From NCBI GenBank assembly GCA_031459235.1, contig JAVKIY010000062.1:1-15463 (forward strand): a stretch of DNA of 15,463 nucleotides. Reading direction: 5' to 3'. Source of the stretch: Fervidifonticultor_A tertius (GTDB lineage: Bacteria > Sysuimicrobiota > Sysuimicrobiia > Sysuimicrobiales > Humicultoraceae). Both the position numbers and the translations under genes were made by a program. The notes under the pieces were generated by a model that worked only from the letters and a program-made list of their open reading frames with translations, ran no database searches and had not been told where the DNA came from. Within the stretch, counting starts at the first letter, position 1. The number at the start of each line of letters is the position of its first letter. This document shows, one piece after another, positions 1 to 6,896 of the stretch.

Positions 1-60
1 CTCAAGCGCTTCGACTTCCCTGCGAGCCGAGCGGGCGAAGACAACCCGGTACTCAGCCAC
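1..60 (-). CDS. RelE/ParE-family toxin, N-terminal 20 residues only (cut by window start)
   Basis: Reading the minus strand from a GTG at 60, the frame is open to the window edge and gives VAEYRVVFARSARREVEALE. The pattern of a short beta strand (YRVVF), then SAR/K-R-E-(V/L)-E-x-L, is the usual opening of RelE/ParE-superfamily toxins, which are ribosome-dependent mRNA endonucleases or gyrase poisons. The GTG lies inside the last codons of the antitoxin gene (8-base overlap), the normal antitoxin-first, translationally coupled arrangement. The catalytic C-terminal part is outside the window, so RelE cannot be separated from ParE and intactness is unknown. Confidence 0.72.
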   Translation of the reverse strand, partial: MAEYRVVFARSARREVEALE

Positions 61-244
61 GCCGCCGGCGCCTGAGCACGCGCCGCTTCACAGCCTCTAG
101 GGGCTCGCGAGGCTCAGAGGCTCTCTGCTCGGCCAGAGCGCGGTCGTAGAAGTCCTCCCACAGCCGCGCCCGGGTCTTGAGGTCTATCTGCACGGCAGTC
201 TTGCGGCCGGCATCATCTACGAGAAACCGCACCCCTCGAACCAT
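53..244 (-). CDS. Type II antitoxin paired with RelE-like toxin
   Basis: A 63-residue protein that starts at an ATG with a GGGGA ribosome-binding-like run seven bases upstream. It has the layout of small antitoxins found next to RelE toxins: an N-terminal beta segment (VRFLVDDAGRKTAVQIDL, residues 5-22) followed by a helical acidic stretch (RLWEDFYDRALAEQR) and a basic C-terminal tail (residues 54-62, mostly Arg). The family is known to neutralise the toxin and autorepress the operon; the small size and overlap with the toxin start support this role here. I recognise the general type rather than a named subfamily. The LexA-box-like sequence at 270-283 lies 26 bases upstream of the start and could add DNA-damage control. 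Confidence 0.7.
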   Translation of the reverse strand: MVRGVRFLVDDAGRKTAVQIDLKTRARLWEDFYDRALAEQRASEPREPLEAVKRRVLRRRRRG

Positions 245-269
245 GTGCTATCCCCGTCCCCTTCTGCGC

Positions 270-283
270 CGAACTCATGTTTC
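270..283. promoter_or_regulatory. Candidate LexA (Cheo-box-like) operator upstream of the toxin-antitoxin pair
   Basis: The sequence CGAACTCATGTTTC agrees at 13 of 14 positions with the Gram-positive LexA consensus CGAACRNRYGTTYC (the R at position 6 is T). It is also the core of a wider inverted repeat with arms CCGAA/TTCGG when read on the minus strand. It sits 26 bases upstream of the antitoxin ATG, where an operator would act. No convincing -10/-35 pair overlaps it. It could instead be the antitoxin's own autoregulatory palindrome. It is weaker than the site at 10137-10150. Confidence 0.35.
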
Positions 284-290
284 GGCAGAC

Positions 291-435
291 CAGCCTAACA
301 CCCGTCTCTGTCAGCCTGAGACGACGGGGCCAGCCGGCCATCCCCCTGGCAGTCGCCCGTCCCATCTGAAGTCCCGTCATCCCGCCGAGCCCCCTTACGA
401 GGGATTATAGTGCCCCCACCGGTCAGCCTAACACC
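291..435 (+). repeat. Two direct copies of a 12-base word flanking about 120 bases
   Basis: CAGCCTAACACC occurs at 291-302 and again at 424-435, with a partial relative (TCAGCCTGAGAC) at 310-321. The sequence between the copies has no convincing coding content. The repeat may mark an old insertion or deletion next to the decayed antitoxin gene, or may be part of a regulatory region. Nothing resembling a transposase or terminal inverted repeat was seen. Confidence 0.3.
404..409 (-). promoter_or_regulatory. Perfect TATAAT, possible -10 element reading toward the toxin-antitoxin genes
   Basis: The minus strand reads TATAAT exactly, which is conspicuous in DNA of this GC content. No good -35 is present; the best hexamer with 16-base spacing is TTAGGC, which lies in the repeat copy at 424-435. 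A transcript from here would have a leader of about 150 bases before the antitoxin ATG and would cross the LexA-like palindrome. A plus-strand reading (TATAGT) is also possible. Confidence 0.25.
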
Positions 436-441
436 ATGAGG

Positions 442-585
442 TCAGCGGAGCCTCAACCGGATGCACTGTCCATCGGACAACTCGGGCTGGGCGCTCCGTC
501 CTGGCCGCCTGGGCTGCACGACGGCTTGTCGCAGCGCGTCCTCGATCACCTCATGCAGCGAGGCATGCCAGTGTGACCGGGCGCC
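442..585 (-). pseudogene. Decayed ribbon-helix-helix antitoxin (VapB-like) fragment
   Basis: The minus-strand frame between an in-frame TAA (586-588) and a TGA (442-444) encodes a 47-residue stretch containing HASLHEVIEDALRQAV followed by a basic/proline segment. The core matches the second helix of VapB-type ribbon-helix-helix antitoxins (typically S-L-x-x-V-I-E-D-A-L-R-x-x-L, then a tail that binds a PIN toxin). The N-terminal DNA-binding strand is missing, a stop lies just upstream, there is no start codon at the expected place, and no vapC follows. I read this as a relic; identification rests on one short motif. Confidence 0.45.
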
Positions 586-627
586 TTAGGCTGGAGGAAC
601 CCGGCGGCCGCGCACGAACCCCGGGCC

Positions 628-1305
628 ATGTTCCTCCTCGCCGTGGCGGTTGCGCCCGGTATCTTCTGGCTATGGTACTTCCTGCGCCGCGATGTCCTGC
701 GGCCCGAGCCCCGTCACCTGATCGTCCGGATGTTCTTCCTGGGCGTGCTGGCGGGCGTCGGCGCCGCGGTGCTCGAGCACCTGACCCTGGGCGCACTGGT
801 GCTCCAGTTCGAGCAGTGGCACTACCGGCGCATCCTGGTCACCGCCGGTCTCATCGGGTTCATCGAGGAGGGCATGAAGTTCGCCGCGGTCTACTTCGGC
901 ATCTACCGCCACGCGGCGTTCGACGAGGTCATCGACGGCATCATCTACGCGGTGGCCGCCTCGATGGGGTTCGCCACGCTGGAGAACATCGCGTACGTGC
1001 TCGAGGGTGGGCTGGGCGTGGGCGCCCTGCGCGCGGTGCTCTCGGTGCCCGGCCACGCGTTCTTCGCCGCGGTTATGGGGTACAACATGGGCCGGGCGAA
1101 GTTCGCCGGGCCGCGGGAGTGGGAGTGGCTGGCGGCCGGGGTGCTGCTGGCCGCCCTGGCGCACGCGGCTTACGACGCGGTGATCCTCACGCAGACGGCG
1201 CTGGCACTGGCGGTCGTGCCGATCGTCGCGGTCCTGTGGCGGCGGTCGCTGGGGCGCATCCACCACGCGCTGTTTCTGGACGAGGAACTGTCCCGCCGGG
1301 GCTAG
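628..1305 (+). CDS. PrsW-family intramembrane metalloprotease
   Basis: A 225-residue polytopic membrane protein with the three conserved PrsW motifs: EEGMK (residues 80-84) in a membrane helix, FATLE (115-119), and two histidine motifs, PGH (141-143) and HAAYD (179-183). In this family the Glu/His residues are thought to form the metal site of a protease acting within the membrane; Bacillus PrsW cleaves the anti-sigma factor RsiW. About seven hydrophobic segments are visible. The ATG is the only plausible start because an in-frame TGA lies at 574-576 and there is no ATG or GTG between; the Shine-Dalgarno match is weak. No anti-sigma factor gene is nearby, so the substrate is unknown. It converges with the antiporter gene, leaving an 18-base gap. 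Confidence 0.85.
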   Translation: MFLLAVAVAPGIFWLWYFLRRDVLRPEPRHLIVRMFFLGVLAGVGAAVLEHLTLGALVLQFEQWHYRRILVTAGLIGFIEEGMKFAAVYFGIYRHAAFDEVIDGIIYAVAASMGFATLENIAYVLEGGLGVGALRAVLSVPGHAFFAAVMGYNMGRAKFAGPREWEWLAAGVLLAALAHAAYDAVILTQTALALAVVPIVAVLWRRSLGRIHHALFLDEELSRRG

Positions 1306-1323
1306 ACCCGCGCCCGCCGGCGT

Positions 1324-3261
1324 TCAGTCCTCGTCTCCCGCCGCCAGCCGGCGGAACCGCTCGATTTGCTCCGGCAGGCCGAAGACCGTCACCCGATCGC
1401 CCGGCGCCAGCACGGCATCCGGCGGCGGGTTCCAGTGCGGGTCCTCGCCGCGGCGCTCGACGCCGACGACGGTGACGCCCGTGCGCTCGCGCACCCGCGC
1501 GCGCCGCAGCGACTGGTGCGCCAGCGCGCCATCCGCCACCTCCACGACCGCGAGCCCCGGCAGGTCGATCCGGGCCGGGACCTCCGCGACGCGCGCCCCC
1601 GGACGCTCCAGTCCCCGCAACTGGCGCAGGTAGGCGCGGACGTCGGCGGACGGCACCTCCAGTCGGTGCAGCGCGTGGTCCACCAGCGTCATCCCCGCCT
1701 CGGCCTCGGGCAGGATCACCTCGGTCGCGCCCGCGGCGAGCAGGCGCTCGCGCTCGTCGGCCGTGTGCGCGCGCGCGAGCGCGGTGAGCGAGGGGTTGAT
1801 CTGACGCAGCCGCGCCAGCGCCAGCGTCGCCTTCACGCTGTCCGGCACGGCCAGGACGGCCAAGCGTGCCGCGGCCGCGCCCGCGGCGCGTAGCGCGTGG
1901 TCGTTGGCGGCGTCGCCCAGGACCGCGGGGATGCTGCGCCGGCGCAGGGCCTGGATGACCGCCGGGTTGAAGTCCACCACCGCGAACGGGATGGCGAACG
2001 TCTCGAGGGCCTCGCCGATGGCGCTGCCGACACGGCCGTAGCCCACGATGAGGACGCTCGGCGCGACCGCAAGCGGCGCGCCCTCGGCGGGTTGGGCCCA
2101 CCGGTCGGCCCAACGCTCCAGCGGCCGGCTGCGGCGGAAGACCAGCGCGTTTGTGAGCAAGGTGAGCAGCGAGGTCGCGAGCACGGCGCTGTAGAGCTCC
2201 AGGCCGAAGAGCCCGCTCGCGTAGCCGAGCTGCGCGATGACGAACGAGAACTCGCCGATCTGCGTCTGGCCGAGGCCGACGGCCGCCGCGACCGGCAGCG
2301 GCTGGCGGAAGAGGAGCGCGACCGCGGTCCAGACGAGCGCCTTGCCGATCAGGACGATGCCGAGCATCGCCAGCAGCAGGTCGGGGCGCGTGGCCAGCGT
2401 ACGGACATCGATGAGCATTCCCACCGAGACGAAGAACACCGCGACGAAGACGTCACGCAGCGGCAGCACCCGGGCCAGCGTCTCCACCGTGTAGTCCGAC
2501 TCGCTGATGACCAGCCCGGCGAGAAACGCGCCGAGCGCCACCGTAAGTCCCAGCCCCGCCGACAGCGCGGCCATGCCCGCGCCGATGGCGACCGCCACCA
2601 GCACGAACAGCTCGGTGTTCCGCGCGTGCGCGATCCGCCCGAGCAGCGCCGGGACGAAGCGGTTGGCCAGCAGGAAGAAGGGGACGAGCACGATCGCCCC
2701 GCGCAGCAGCGCGTAGAGGAAGCCGCCCGGCGGCGCGGCTTCCCCGCCGGCGAGCGTGGGGATGAAGAAGATCGCCGCCACGACCACCAGGTCCTGCGCC
2801 AGCGAGATCCCGATGGACGCCCGGCCCACCGGCCCGGCCAGGTCCCCGCGCTCGGCCAGCAGTTTCGCCAGCGCCATGGTGCTGCACACGGCGAGCGCCA
2901 ACCCGGTCACGCTGGCGGGGACGACCGACACGCCGCGGGCCACCAGCAGCCCGGTCGCCAGCGCCGTCACCGCCGCCATGCCAAGCGGCGCGCCGAGGAC
3001 CGCCAGCCCGCGCACGCGCCACAGCTCGCGCAGCGAGAACTCCACGCCCAGGGCGAACATGAGGAGCACCACGCCGAGCTCGGCGAATAGCTCGAAGGTG
3101 CCGGCGGCGGAGACCGCCGGTCCTGTCAGCGCCGTGACGACCAGCCCGCCCAGGATGTACCCGACGAACGCGGGCTGGCGCAGGAACTGCGCCAGCCCGC
3201 CGCCGGCCACCGCCGCCACGAGCAGCAGCGTCAGGTCACGGAAGAAGGCCGCCTCGTTCAC
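1324..3261 (-). CDS. CPA2 cation:proton antiporter with RCK (TrkA-N/TrkA-C) domains, KefB/KefC-like
   Basis: A 645-residue protein. Residues 1-375 are a Na+/H+-exchanger membrane domain of about twelve helices, with the family's QD pair in a helix (Q156-D157) and the GEFSFV segment (336-341). Residues 402-525 are a Rossmann-type RCK_N domain with the dinucleotide motif GYGRVG (407-412) and Asp430 ending the second strand. Residues 560-642 are an RCK_C domain. Such proteins exchange K+ or Na+ for H+ and are gated by nucleotide or ligand binding to the RCK part. The GTG start at 3261 is chosen because it overlaps the upstream gene's stop as GTGA and begins directly before the first helix. The frame stays open upstream only as a shadow of the hydrolase gene. 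It is translationally coupled to the metallo-hydrolase. Cation specificity cannot be read from the sequence. Confidence 0.9.
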   Translation of the reverse strand: MNEAAFFRDLTLLLVAAVAGGGLAQFLRQPAFVGYILGGLVVTALTGPAVSAAGTFELFAELGVVLLMFALGVEFSLRELWRVRGLAVLGAPLGMAAVTALATGLLVARGVSVVPASVTGLALAVCSTMALAKLLAERGDLAGPVGRASIGISLAQDLVVVAAIFFIPTLAGGEAAPPGGFLYALLRGAIVLVPFFLLANRFVPALLGRIAHARNTELFVLVAVAIGAGMAALSAGLGLTVALGAFLAGLVISESDYTVETLARVLPLRDVFVAVFFVSVGMLIDVRTLATRPDLLLAMLGIVLIGKALVWTAVALLFRQPLPVAAAVGLGQTQIGEFSFVIAQLGYASGLFGLELYSAVLATSLLTLLTNALVFRRSRPLERWADRWAQPAEGAPLAVAPSVLIVGYGRVGSAIGEALETFAIPFAVVDFNPAVIQALRRRSIPAVLGDAANDHALRAAGAAAARLAVLAVPDSVKATLALARLRQINPSLTALARAHTADERERLLAAGATEVILPEAEAGMTLVDHALHRLEVPSADVRAYLRQLRGLERPGARVAEVPARIDLPGLAVVEVADGALAHQSLRRARVRERTGVTVVGVERRGEDPHWNPPPDAVLAPGDRVTVFGLPEQIERFRRLAAGDED

Positions 3262-4196
3262 GCCGCGAGGCTGAAGTACACGACGCCGTTTCGGCGCTCC
3301 GCGGCCAGACGGCCGTGCGCCTCGAGCAGGTCGAGGTGCCCCAGCACCTCCGAGAGGCCGAGGATGAGGTTCATCTCCTCGAGGCCGGGGAACCAGGCGG
3401 CAGCGATCTCGCGCAGCGTGTGCGGCCGCTCCGCCAGCACGGCGGCGAGATGCGCCTCGCGCGCCTCGTGGTGCCGGATGACCTCCCGAGCCCGGGCGGC
3501 CGGGCGCTCCAGCGGGTCGCCGTGCCCGGGGTAGGCCACCGCCGGGTCCAGCGCGACCACGCGTTCCAGCGATCGGATCAGCGCCGGCAGCGTGCGCAGA
3601 CGGGCCCCGTCTGGTCCGAACTCCACCAAGGGGTTCGGGCTGATCTCCTCGAGCAGCAGGTCGCCGGCGATGAGCACCCGGCCGTCCCACAGGCCGATGT
3701 GGCCCTGCGCGTGCCCGGGCGTGTGCAGCACGGTCAGGTCGCCGTCCGCGAGCGATAGGCGGTCGCCGTCGGTCACCAGGTCGGTGGGCGCCACGGGCTC
3801 GAACTGATCGCGGTAGCGCCGCAGGACCTCGAGCAGGCGGTCGCCGGTGCTTGCCGGGAAGCCGGCCTCGGCCAGCAACGTCCGCATCGGTCCGATGAAC
3901 GAGCGGTCCAGCGCCAGCTTGGGGACCTCGGCGGCGTGCGCGTAGACCCGGCACCCGCTGGCGGCGGCCACCGTGGCGGCCAGGCCGAAGTGGTCCACGT
4001 GGCCGTGGGTGAGCACCAGGCGTTCGATACCCGCCAGGCCGATGCCCGCCGCGGCCAGCCCGGCCTCGAGCGCCGCGCGCGCCTCGGGGGTGCGGGGCCC
4101 GCAGTCCACCAGGGTGGCCGGCGGGCCGGGGAGAAAGTAGGCGTTTACCGGCCCGACGGGGTAGGGGGTGGGCAGGACGATGGGGATGATGCGCAT
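3258..4196 (-). CDS. Metallo-beta-lactamase-fold hydrolase with C-terminal winged helix (glyoxalase II/LACTB2-like)
   Basis: A 312-residue soluble protein. The zinc-binding motif HGHVDH is at residues 64-69, followed by the further ligands His162 (in TPGHAQGH), Asp179 (in AGDL) and His225 (in YPGHGD). The C-terminal 65 residues (about 245-310) look like the winged-helix extension of the LACTB2-like subgroup. These enzymes hydrolyse thioesters, lactones, phosphodiesters or RNA; the substrate here is not evident. The ATG at 4196 is preferred over an upstream ATG at 4268 because the family core (VLPTPYPVGPVNAYFL) begins right after it. A -10-like TACAAT ends nine bases before this ATG, which would give an almost leaderless transcript. 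The gene heads a two-gene unit with the antiporter. Confidence 0.88.
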   Translation of the reverse strand: MRIIPIVLPTPYPVGPVNAYFLPGPPATLVDCGPRTPEARAALEAGLAAAGIGLAGIERLVLTHGHVDHFGLAATVAAASGCRVYAHAAEVPKLALDRSFIGPMRTLLAEAGFPASTGDRLLEVLRRYRDQFEPVAPTDLVTDGDRLSLADGDLTVLHTPGHAQGHIGLWDGRVLIAGDLLLEEISPNPLVEFGPDGARLRTLPALIRSLERVVALDPAVAYPGHGDPLERPAARAREVIRHHEAREAHLAAVLAERPHTLREIAAAWFPGLEEMNLILGLSEVLGHLDLLEAHGRLAAERRNGVVYFSLAA

Positions 4197-4304
4197 GATG
4201 GTCTCATTGTATACTTTAGCGGCACGGCACTCCGCCCCGACCGGCCGCGACCGGATGACGATGGGCACGTTCGCAGGACTCTCAACCCGGGAGGTGGATC
4301 GAGA
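4197..4304. promoter_or_regulatory. Divergent promoter region between hydrolase and ABC-importer operons
   Basis: This 108-base gap separates two outward-reading operons. On the minus strand TACAAT (4206-4211) matches five of six -10 positions and lies nine bases from the hydrolase ATG. On the plus strand TATACT (4210-4215), also five of six, overlaps it and could serve the importer with a leader of about 85 bases. Neither has a recognisable -35 at normal spacing, so an activator or a different sigma factor may be needed. The overlap means the two directions could compete for polymerase. The importer start is preceded by GGGAGGTGG, a good ribosome-binding site about 10 bases before GTG 4305. 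Confidence 0.4.
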
Positions 4305-5768
4305 GTGAGCGACGAGGAGTCCACGAAGTGGGTGCGCGTCTCAACTGACCGCCTCCGGCGCGTCACGCGGCGCGACCTCCTGAAACTCACCGCCGCCGGC
4401 GCCGCCGGCGCGACCCTGGCCGGGGTCGAACGACTCACCGGCCCCTACATCGTCCACGCTCAGCCCCGCGAGCTCCGCATCATGACCTGGAGCCACTTCG
4501 TCCCGGCGTTCGACGCCTGGTTCGACCCGTTCGCGCGGGCATGGGGCACGAGCAAGAACATCCGGGTCACCGTCGACCACGTCTCGTTCGCCGACATCGT
4601 GCCGCGCGCGACCGCCGAGGTCGCGGCGCAGCAGGGCCACGACTGCTACTTCTTCATCGCGCCACCCTCGCAGTTCGAGCCGCAGGTGCTCGACCTGGCC
4701 GACATCAACCAGGAGGCCGAGCGGCGCTACGGCCCGCTGGTGCCCTTCGTCCGCAACAGCGTCTACAACCCGCACACCCGGAAATACTTCGGGTTCTCCG
4801 ACAACTGGGTGCCCGACCCCGGCGACTACCTGAAGAGCGTGTGGGCGAACGTCGGCTACGTCAACGGTCCGCGTACGTGGGACGATCTCATCACCGCTGG
4901 GCAGCGGATCAAGCAGCGCCACCCGGAGATCCAGATCCCCATCGGCATCGGGTTCTCGCAGGACATCGACTCGAACATGGCCACGCGCGCCATCATGTGG
5001 TCATTCGGGTCGTCCGTCCAGGACCGGAACTCGAACGTCGTCCTCAACTCGGAGGAGACCGTCAAGGCGGTCGAGTACGGCGTCCGCCTGTTCCGCGAGG
5101 TGATGAGCCCCGCGGTGCTGAGCTGGAACGCCGCCTCGAACAACCTGGCCCTCAACGCGCGGCAGACCTCCTACATCCTGAACTCGATCTCCGCGTACCG
5201 CTCGGCCCAGGCGCAGGGGCTTCCGGTGGCCAACGACATCTTCTTCACGCCGGCGCTGCGCGGTCCGGCCCGCGCGCAGGTGGCCACGCACGTCATGGGC
5301 GTGTGGGTCATCTGGCGCTTCTCGCGGGCGCCCGACCTGGCCAAGGAGTTCCTCCTGCACTTCCTGGACAACCAGCGCGACGCGATCATGGCGAGCCGGC
5401 TCTACAACTTCCCATCCTACTGGGGGTCGGTCGCCGACCGTGACGTGCCGGTGGCGCAGAAGCCGGAGGCCGGGCGCCGGTGGATCCGCTCGCGCGTCTT
5501 CCAGGACCCGTTCGGCTCGCTGCCGCCGGACAAGCTCAAGGTGCTGGCCGACTCCGAGCGGTGGTCCACGAACGTCGGCTTCCCCGGGACGGCGAACCCG
5601 GCGGAGGGCGAGATCTTCGACACCTACGTCATCACCGACATGTTCGCCAAGGCCGCCACGGGACAGCTCTCGCCGAAGGCCGCGGTAGAGGAGGCCGACC
5701 GCCGCGTGAAGGAGATCTTCGCGAAGTGGCGTCGGGCCGGCCTGGTCGGCGGCGGCCGCGACCGTTAG
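4305..5768 (+). CDS. Extracellular solute-binding protein of a carbohydrate-type ABC importer, Tat-exported
   Basis: A 487-residue protein that captures the substrate outside the membrane for the permeases encoded downstream. The N-terminus carries a twin-arginine signal (T-R-R-D-L-L-K at residues 21-27, then an Ala/Gly-rich hydrophobic stretch to about 41), with a likely cleavage site after VHA (50-52). The mature part has the family-1 binding-protein layout (opening strand ELRIMTW, a WDD segment in a domain hinge, conserved FGFSDNW). The GTG start at 4305 is chosen for its strong Shine-Dalgarno and because the Tat motif follows at the usual distance; the open frame further upstream is not coding. 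There is no lipobox Cys, so the protein is probably free in the cell envelope. Ligand unknown: sugars, sugar alcohols and glycerol phosphates are typical of the family. Confidence 0.88.
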   Translation: MSDEESTKWVRVSTDRLRRVTRRDLLKLTAAGAAGATLAGVERLTGPYIVHAQPRELRIMTWSHFVPAFDAWFDPFARAWGTSKNIRVTVDHVSFADIVPRATAEVAAQQGHDCYFFIAPPSQFEPQVLDLADINQEAERRYGPLVPFVRNSVYNPHTRKYFGFSDNWVPDPGDYLKSVWANVGYVNGPRTWDDLITAGQRIKQRHPEIQIPIGIGFSQDIDSNMATRAIMWSFGSSVQDRNSNVVLNSEETVKAVEYGVRLFREVMSPAVLSWNAASNNLALNARQTSYILNSISAYRSAQAQGLPVANDIFFTPALRGPARAQVATHVMGVWVIWRFSRAPDLAKEFLLHFLDNQRDAIMASRLYNFPSYWGSVADRDVPVAQKPEAGRRWIRSRVFQDPFGSLPPDKLKVLADSERWSTNVGFPGTANPAEGEIFDTYVITDMFAKAATGQLSPKAAVEEADRRVKEIFAKWRRAGLVGGGRDR

Positions 5769-5785
5769 CCTGCGACTCAGCGCGG

Positions 5786-5817
5786 CGGGGTGCGCCCCCG
5801 GTGGCGGGCGCACCCCG
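5786..5817 (+). terminator. Strong intergenic hairpin between binding-protein and ATPase genes (attenuator or mRNA stabiliser)
   Basis: Perfect 12-base arms CGGGGTGCGCCC (5786-5797) and GGGCGCACCCCG (5806-5817) enclose an 8-base loop. No T tract follows, so it is unlikely to be a full Rho-independent terminator. In ABC importer operons such hairpins after the binding-protein gene commonly protect its mRNA or partly terminate, giving excess binding protein over membrane parts. The position, 17 bases after the stop codon, fits that role. Confidence 0.6.
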
Positions 5818-5849
5818 TCCTGTGCCTGCGGGCGGAGCGGGTGAGCGCC

Positions 5850-6896
5850 ATGGAGACCGGGTTCGTCGAGATCCGTAACCTGCACAAGCACTTCGGTGAG
5901 GTCCGCGCCGTGGACGGCGTGGACCTGTCCATCAAGGAAGGCGAGCTGCTGGTCCTCCTGGGGCCCTCGGGATGCGGGAAGACCACGCTCATGCGCATGA
6001 TCGCGGGGCTGGAGGTGCCCACCGCCGGGCAGATCCTCATCGGCGGCGAAGAGGTCGACGAGGACGTGCCGCCCCGCGCCCGCGGCGTGGCCATGGTGTT
6101 CCAGAGCTACGCGCTCTACCCCCACAAGACCGCCTACGACAACATCGCGTTCCCGCTGCAGGCCGCGGGCATGGCCCCGGCGGCCATTCGCGGCCGGGTG
6201 CAGGGCGCCGCGAAGCGGTTCTCGATCGGCCACCTGCTCGGCCGCCGGCCGCGGCAGCTCTCGGGCGGCGAGCGGCAGCGCGTCGCGCTCTCACGCGCGG
6301 TCGTGCGCGACCCCAAGGTGTTTCTGTTCGACGAGCCGCTCTCAAACCTGGACGCGCAGCTGCGGGCCATCGCGCGCTACGAGCTCAAGGAGCTGCAGCG
6401 CGAGCTCGGGACGACGACCGTGTACGTCACCCACGACCAGGTGGAGGCGATGGGGCTGGGCGACCGCATCGCGGTGATGAACCAGGGCAAAGTCCGGCAG
6501 GTCGGCACACCGCAGCACGTCTACGACCACCCGGCCGACACGTTCGTGGCCACCTTCCTGGGCTCGCCGCCGATGAACCTGCTGGAGCAAGACGCGCATA
6601 CGATCCTGGGGTTCCGACCCGAGAGCTTCGTGCCGCGGCAAGACATCCCGGCCGGCACCGACGCGGCGGTCTTCCAGTTCAAGGTGCGCCAGGTGGAGTA
6701 CCTGGGCGCCGACCGCCTCATCTACGGCGCGGTGGATACCCCGCACCGGGCGGGACAGACCGTGATCGCCGACCTGCCGGTGACGATCACCACCCCGGTC
6801 GCGGAGGGCCGGGCCTACGAGTTCGCGGTGCCGCGGCGCGCCCTGCGCCACTTCGACGCCGCCACCGGCCTGGCGCGGGACCGTGGCGCTGCCTAG
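5850..6896 (+). CDS. ABC importer ATPase (MalK/UgpC family)
   Basis: A 348-residue cytoplasmic ATPase that powers the importer. Motifs in order: Walker A GPSGCGKTT (38-46), Q-loop Gln85 (in VFQSYALYP), signature LSGGE (137-141), Walker B VFLFDE (157-162), D-loop SNLD, and the switch His195 (THDQ). Residues from about 240 form the OB/TOBE domain typical of carbohydrate importers, but the stretch between PMNLLE and GFRPE is only a few residues, whereas MalK relatives have several dozen there, so the first OB region is shortened. The ATG at 5850 is chosen; an in-frame GTG nine bases earlier (5841) is possible because a GGAG lies between the two optimal distances. It overlaps the next gene by 14 bases. 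Confidence 0.92.
   Translation: METGFVEIRNLHKHFGEVRAVDGVDLSIKEGELLVLLGPSGCGKTTLMRMIAGLEVPTAGQILIGGEEVDEDVPPRARGVAMVFQSYALYPHKTAYDNIAFPLQAAGMAPAAIRGRVQGAAKRFSIGHLLGRRPRQLSGGERQRVALSRAVVRDPKVFLFDEPLSNLDAQLRAIARYELKELQRELGTTTVYVTHDQVEAMGLGDRIAVMNQGKVRQVGTPQHVYDHPADTFVATFLGSPPMNLLEQDAHTILGFRPESFVPRQDIPAGTDAAVFQFKVRQVEYLGADRLIYGAVDTPHRAGQTVIADLPVTITTPVAEGRAYEFAVPRRALRHFDAATGLARDRGAA

Noticed and set aside
177..410. 77-residue plus-strand frame opposite and beyond the antitoxin
   Set aside because: Its first part is antisense to the antitoxin and the remainder has no recognisable motif or start signal.
436..576. 46-residue plus-strand frame from ATG 436
   Set aside because: No ribosome-binding site or family resemblance; the opposite strand shows the VapB-like motif, so this is a shadow.
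1306..1323. Possible bidirectional terminator between PrsW and antiporter genes
   Set aside because: The 18-base gap has no convincing inverted repeat or T tract.
1897..3090. Long plus-strand frame (397 residues, Arg/Gln/His/Glu-rich) opposite the antiporter
   Set aside because: Composition is typical of the antisense of a hydrophobic high-GC gene; no domain is visible.
1324..3954. 876-residue minus-strand open frame covering the antiporter and part of the hydrolase gene
   Set aside because: The first 231 residues are low-complexity Arg/Ala/Gly/Pro sequence read antiphase through the hydrolase gene; the antiporter family begins at GTG 3261.
4390..4412. Repetitive GCCGCCGGC-type tract
   Set aside because: It encodes the Ala/Gly-rich hydrophobic core of the Tat signal peptide; codon bias explains the repeat.
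3936..5768. 610-residue plus-strand frame as a longer binding protein
   Set aside because: The upstream 123 codons are antisense to the hydrolase; the Shine-Dalgarno and Tat signal fix the start at 4305.
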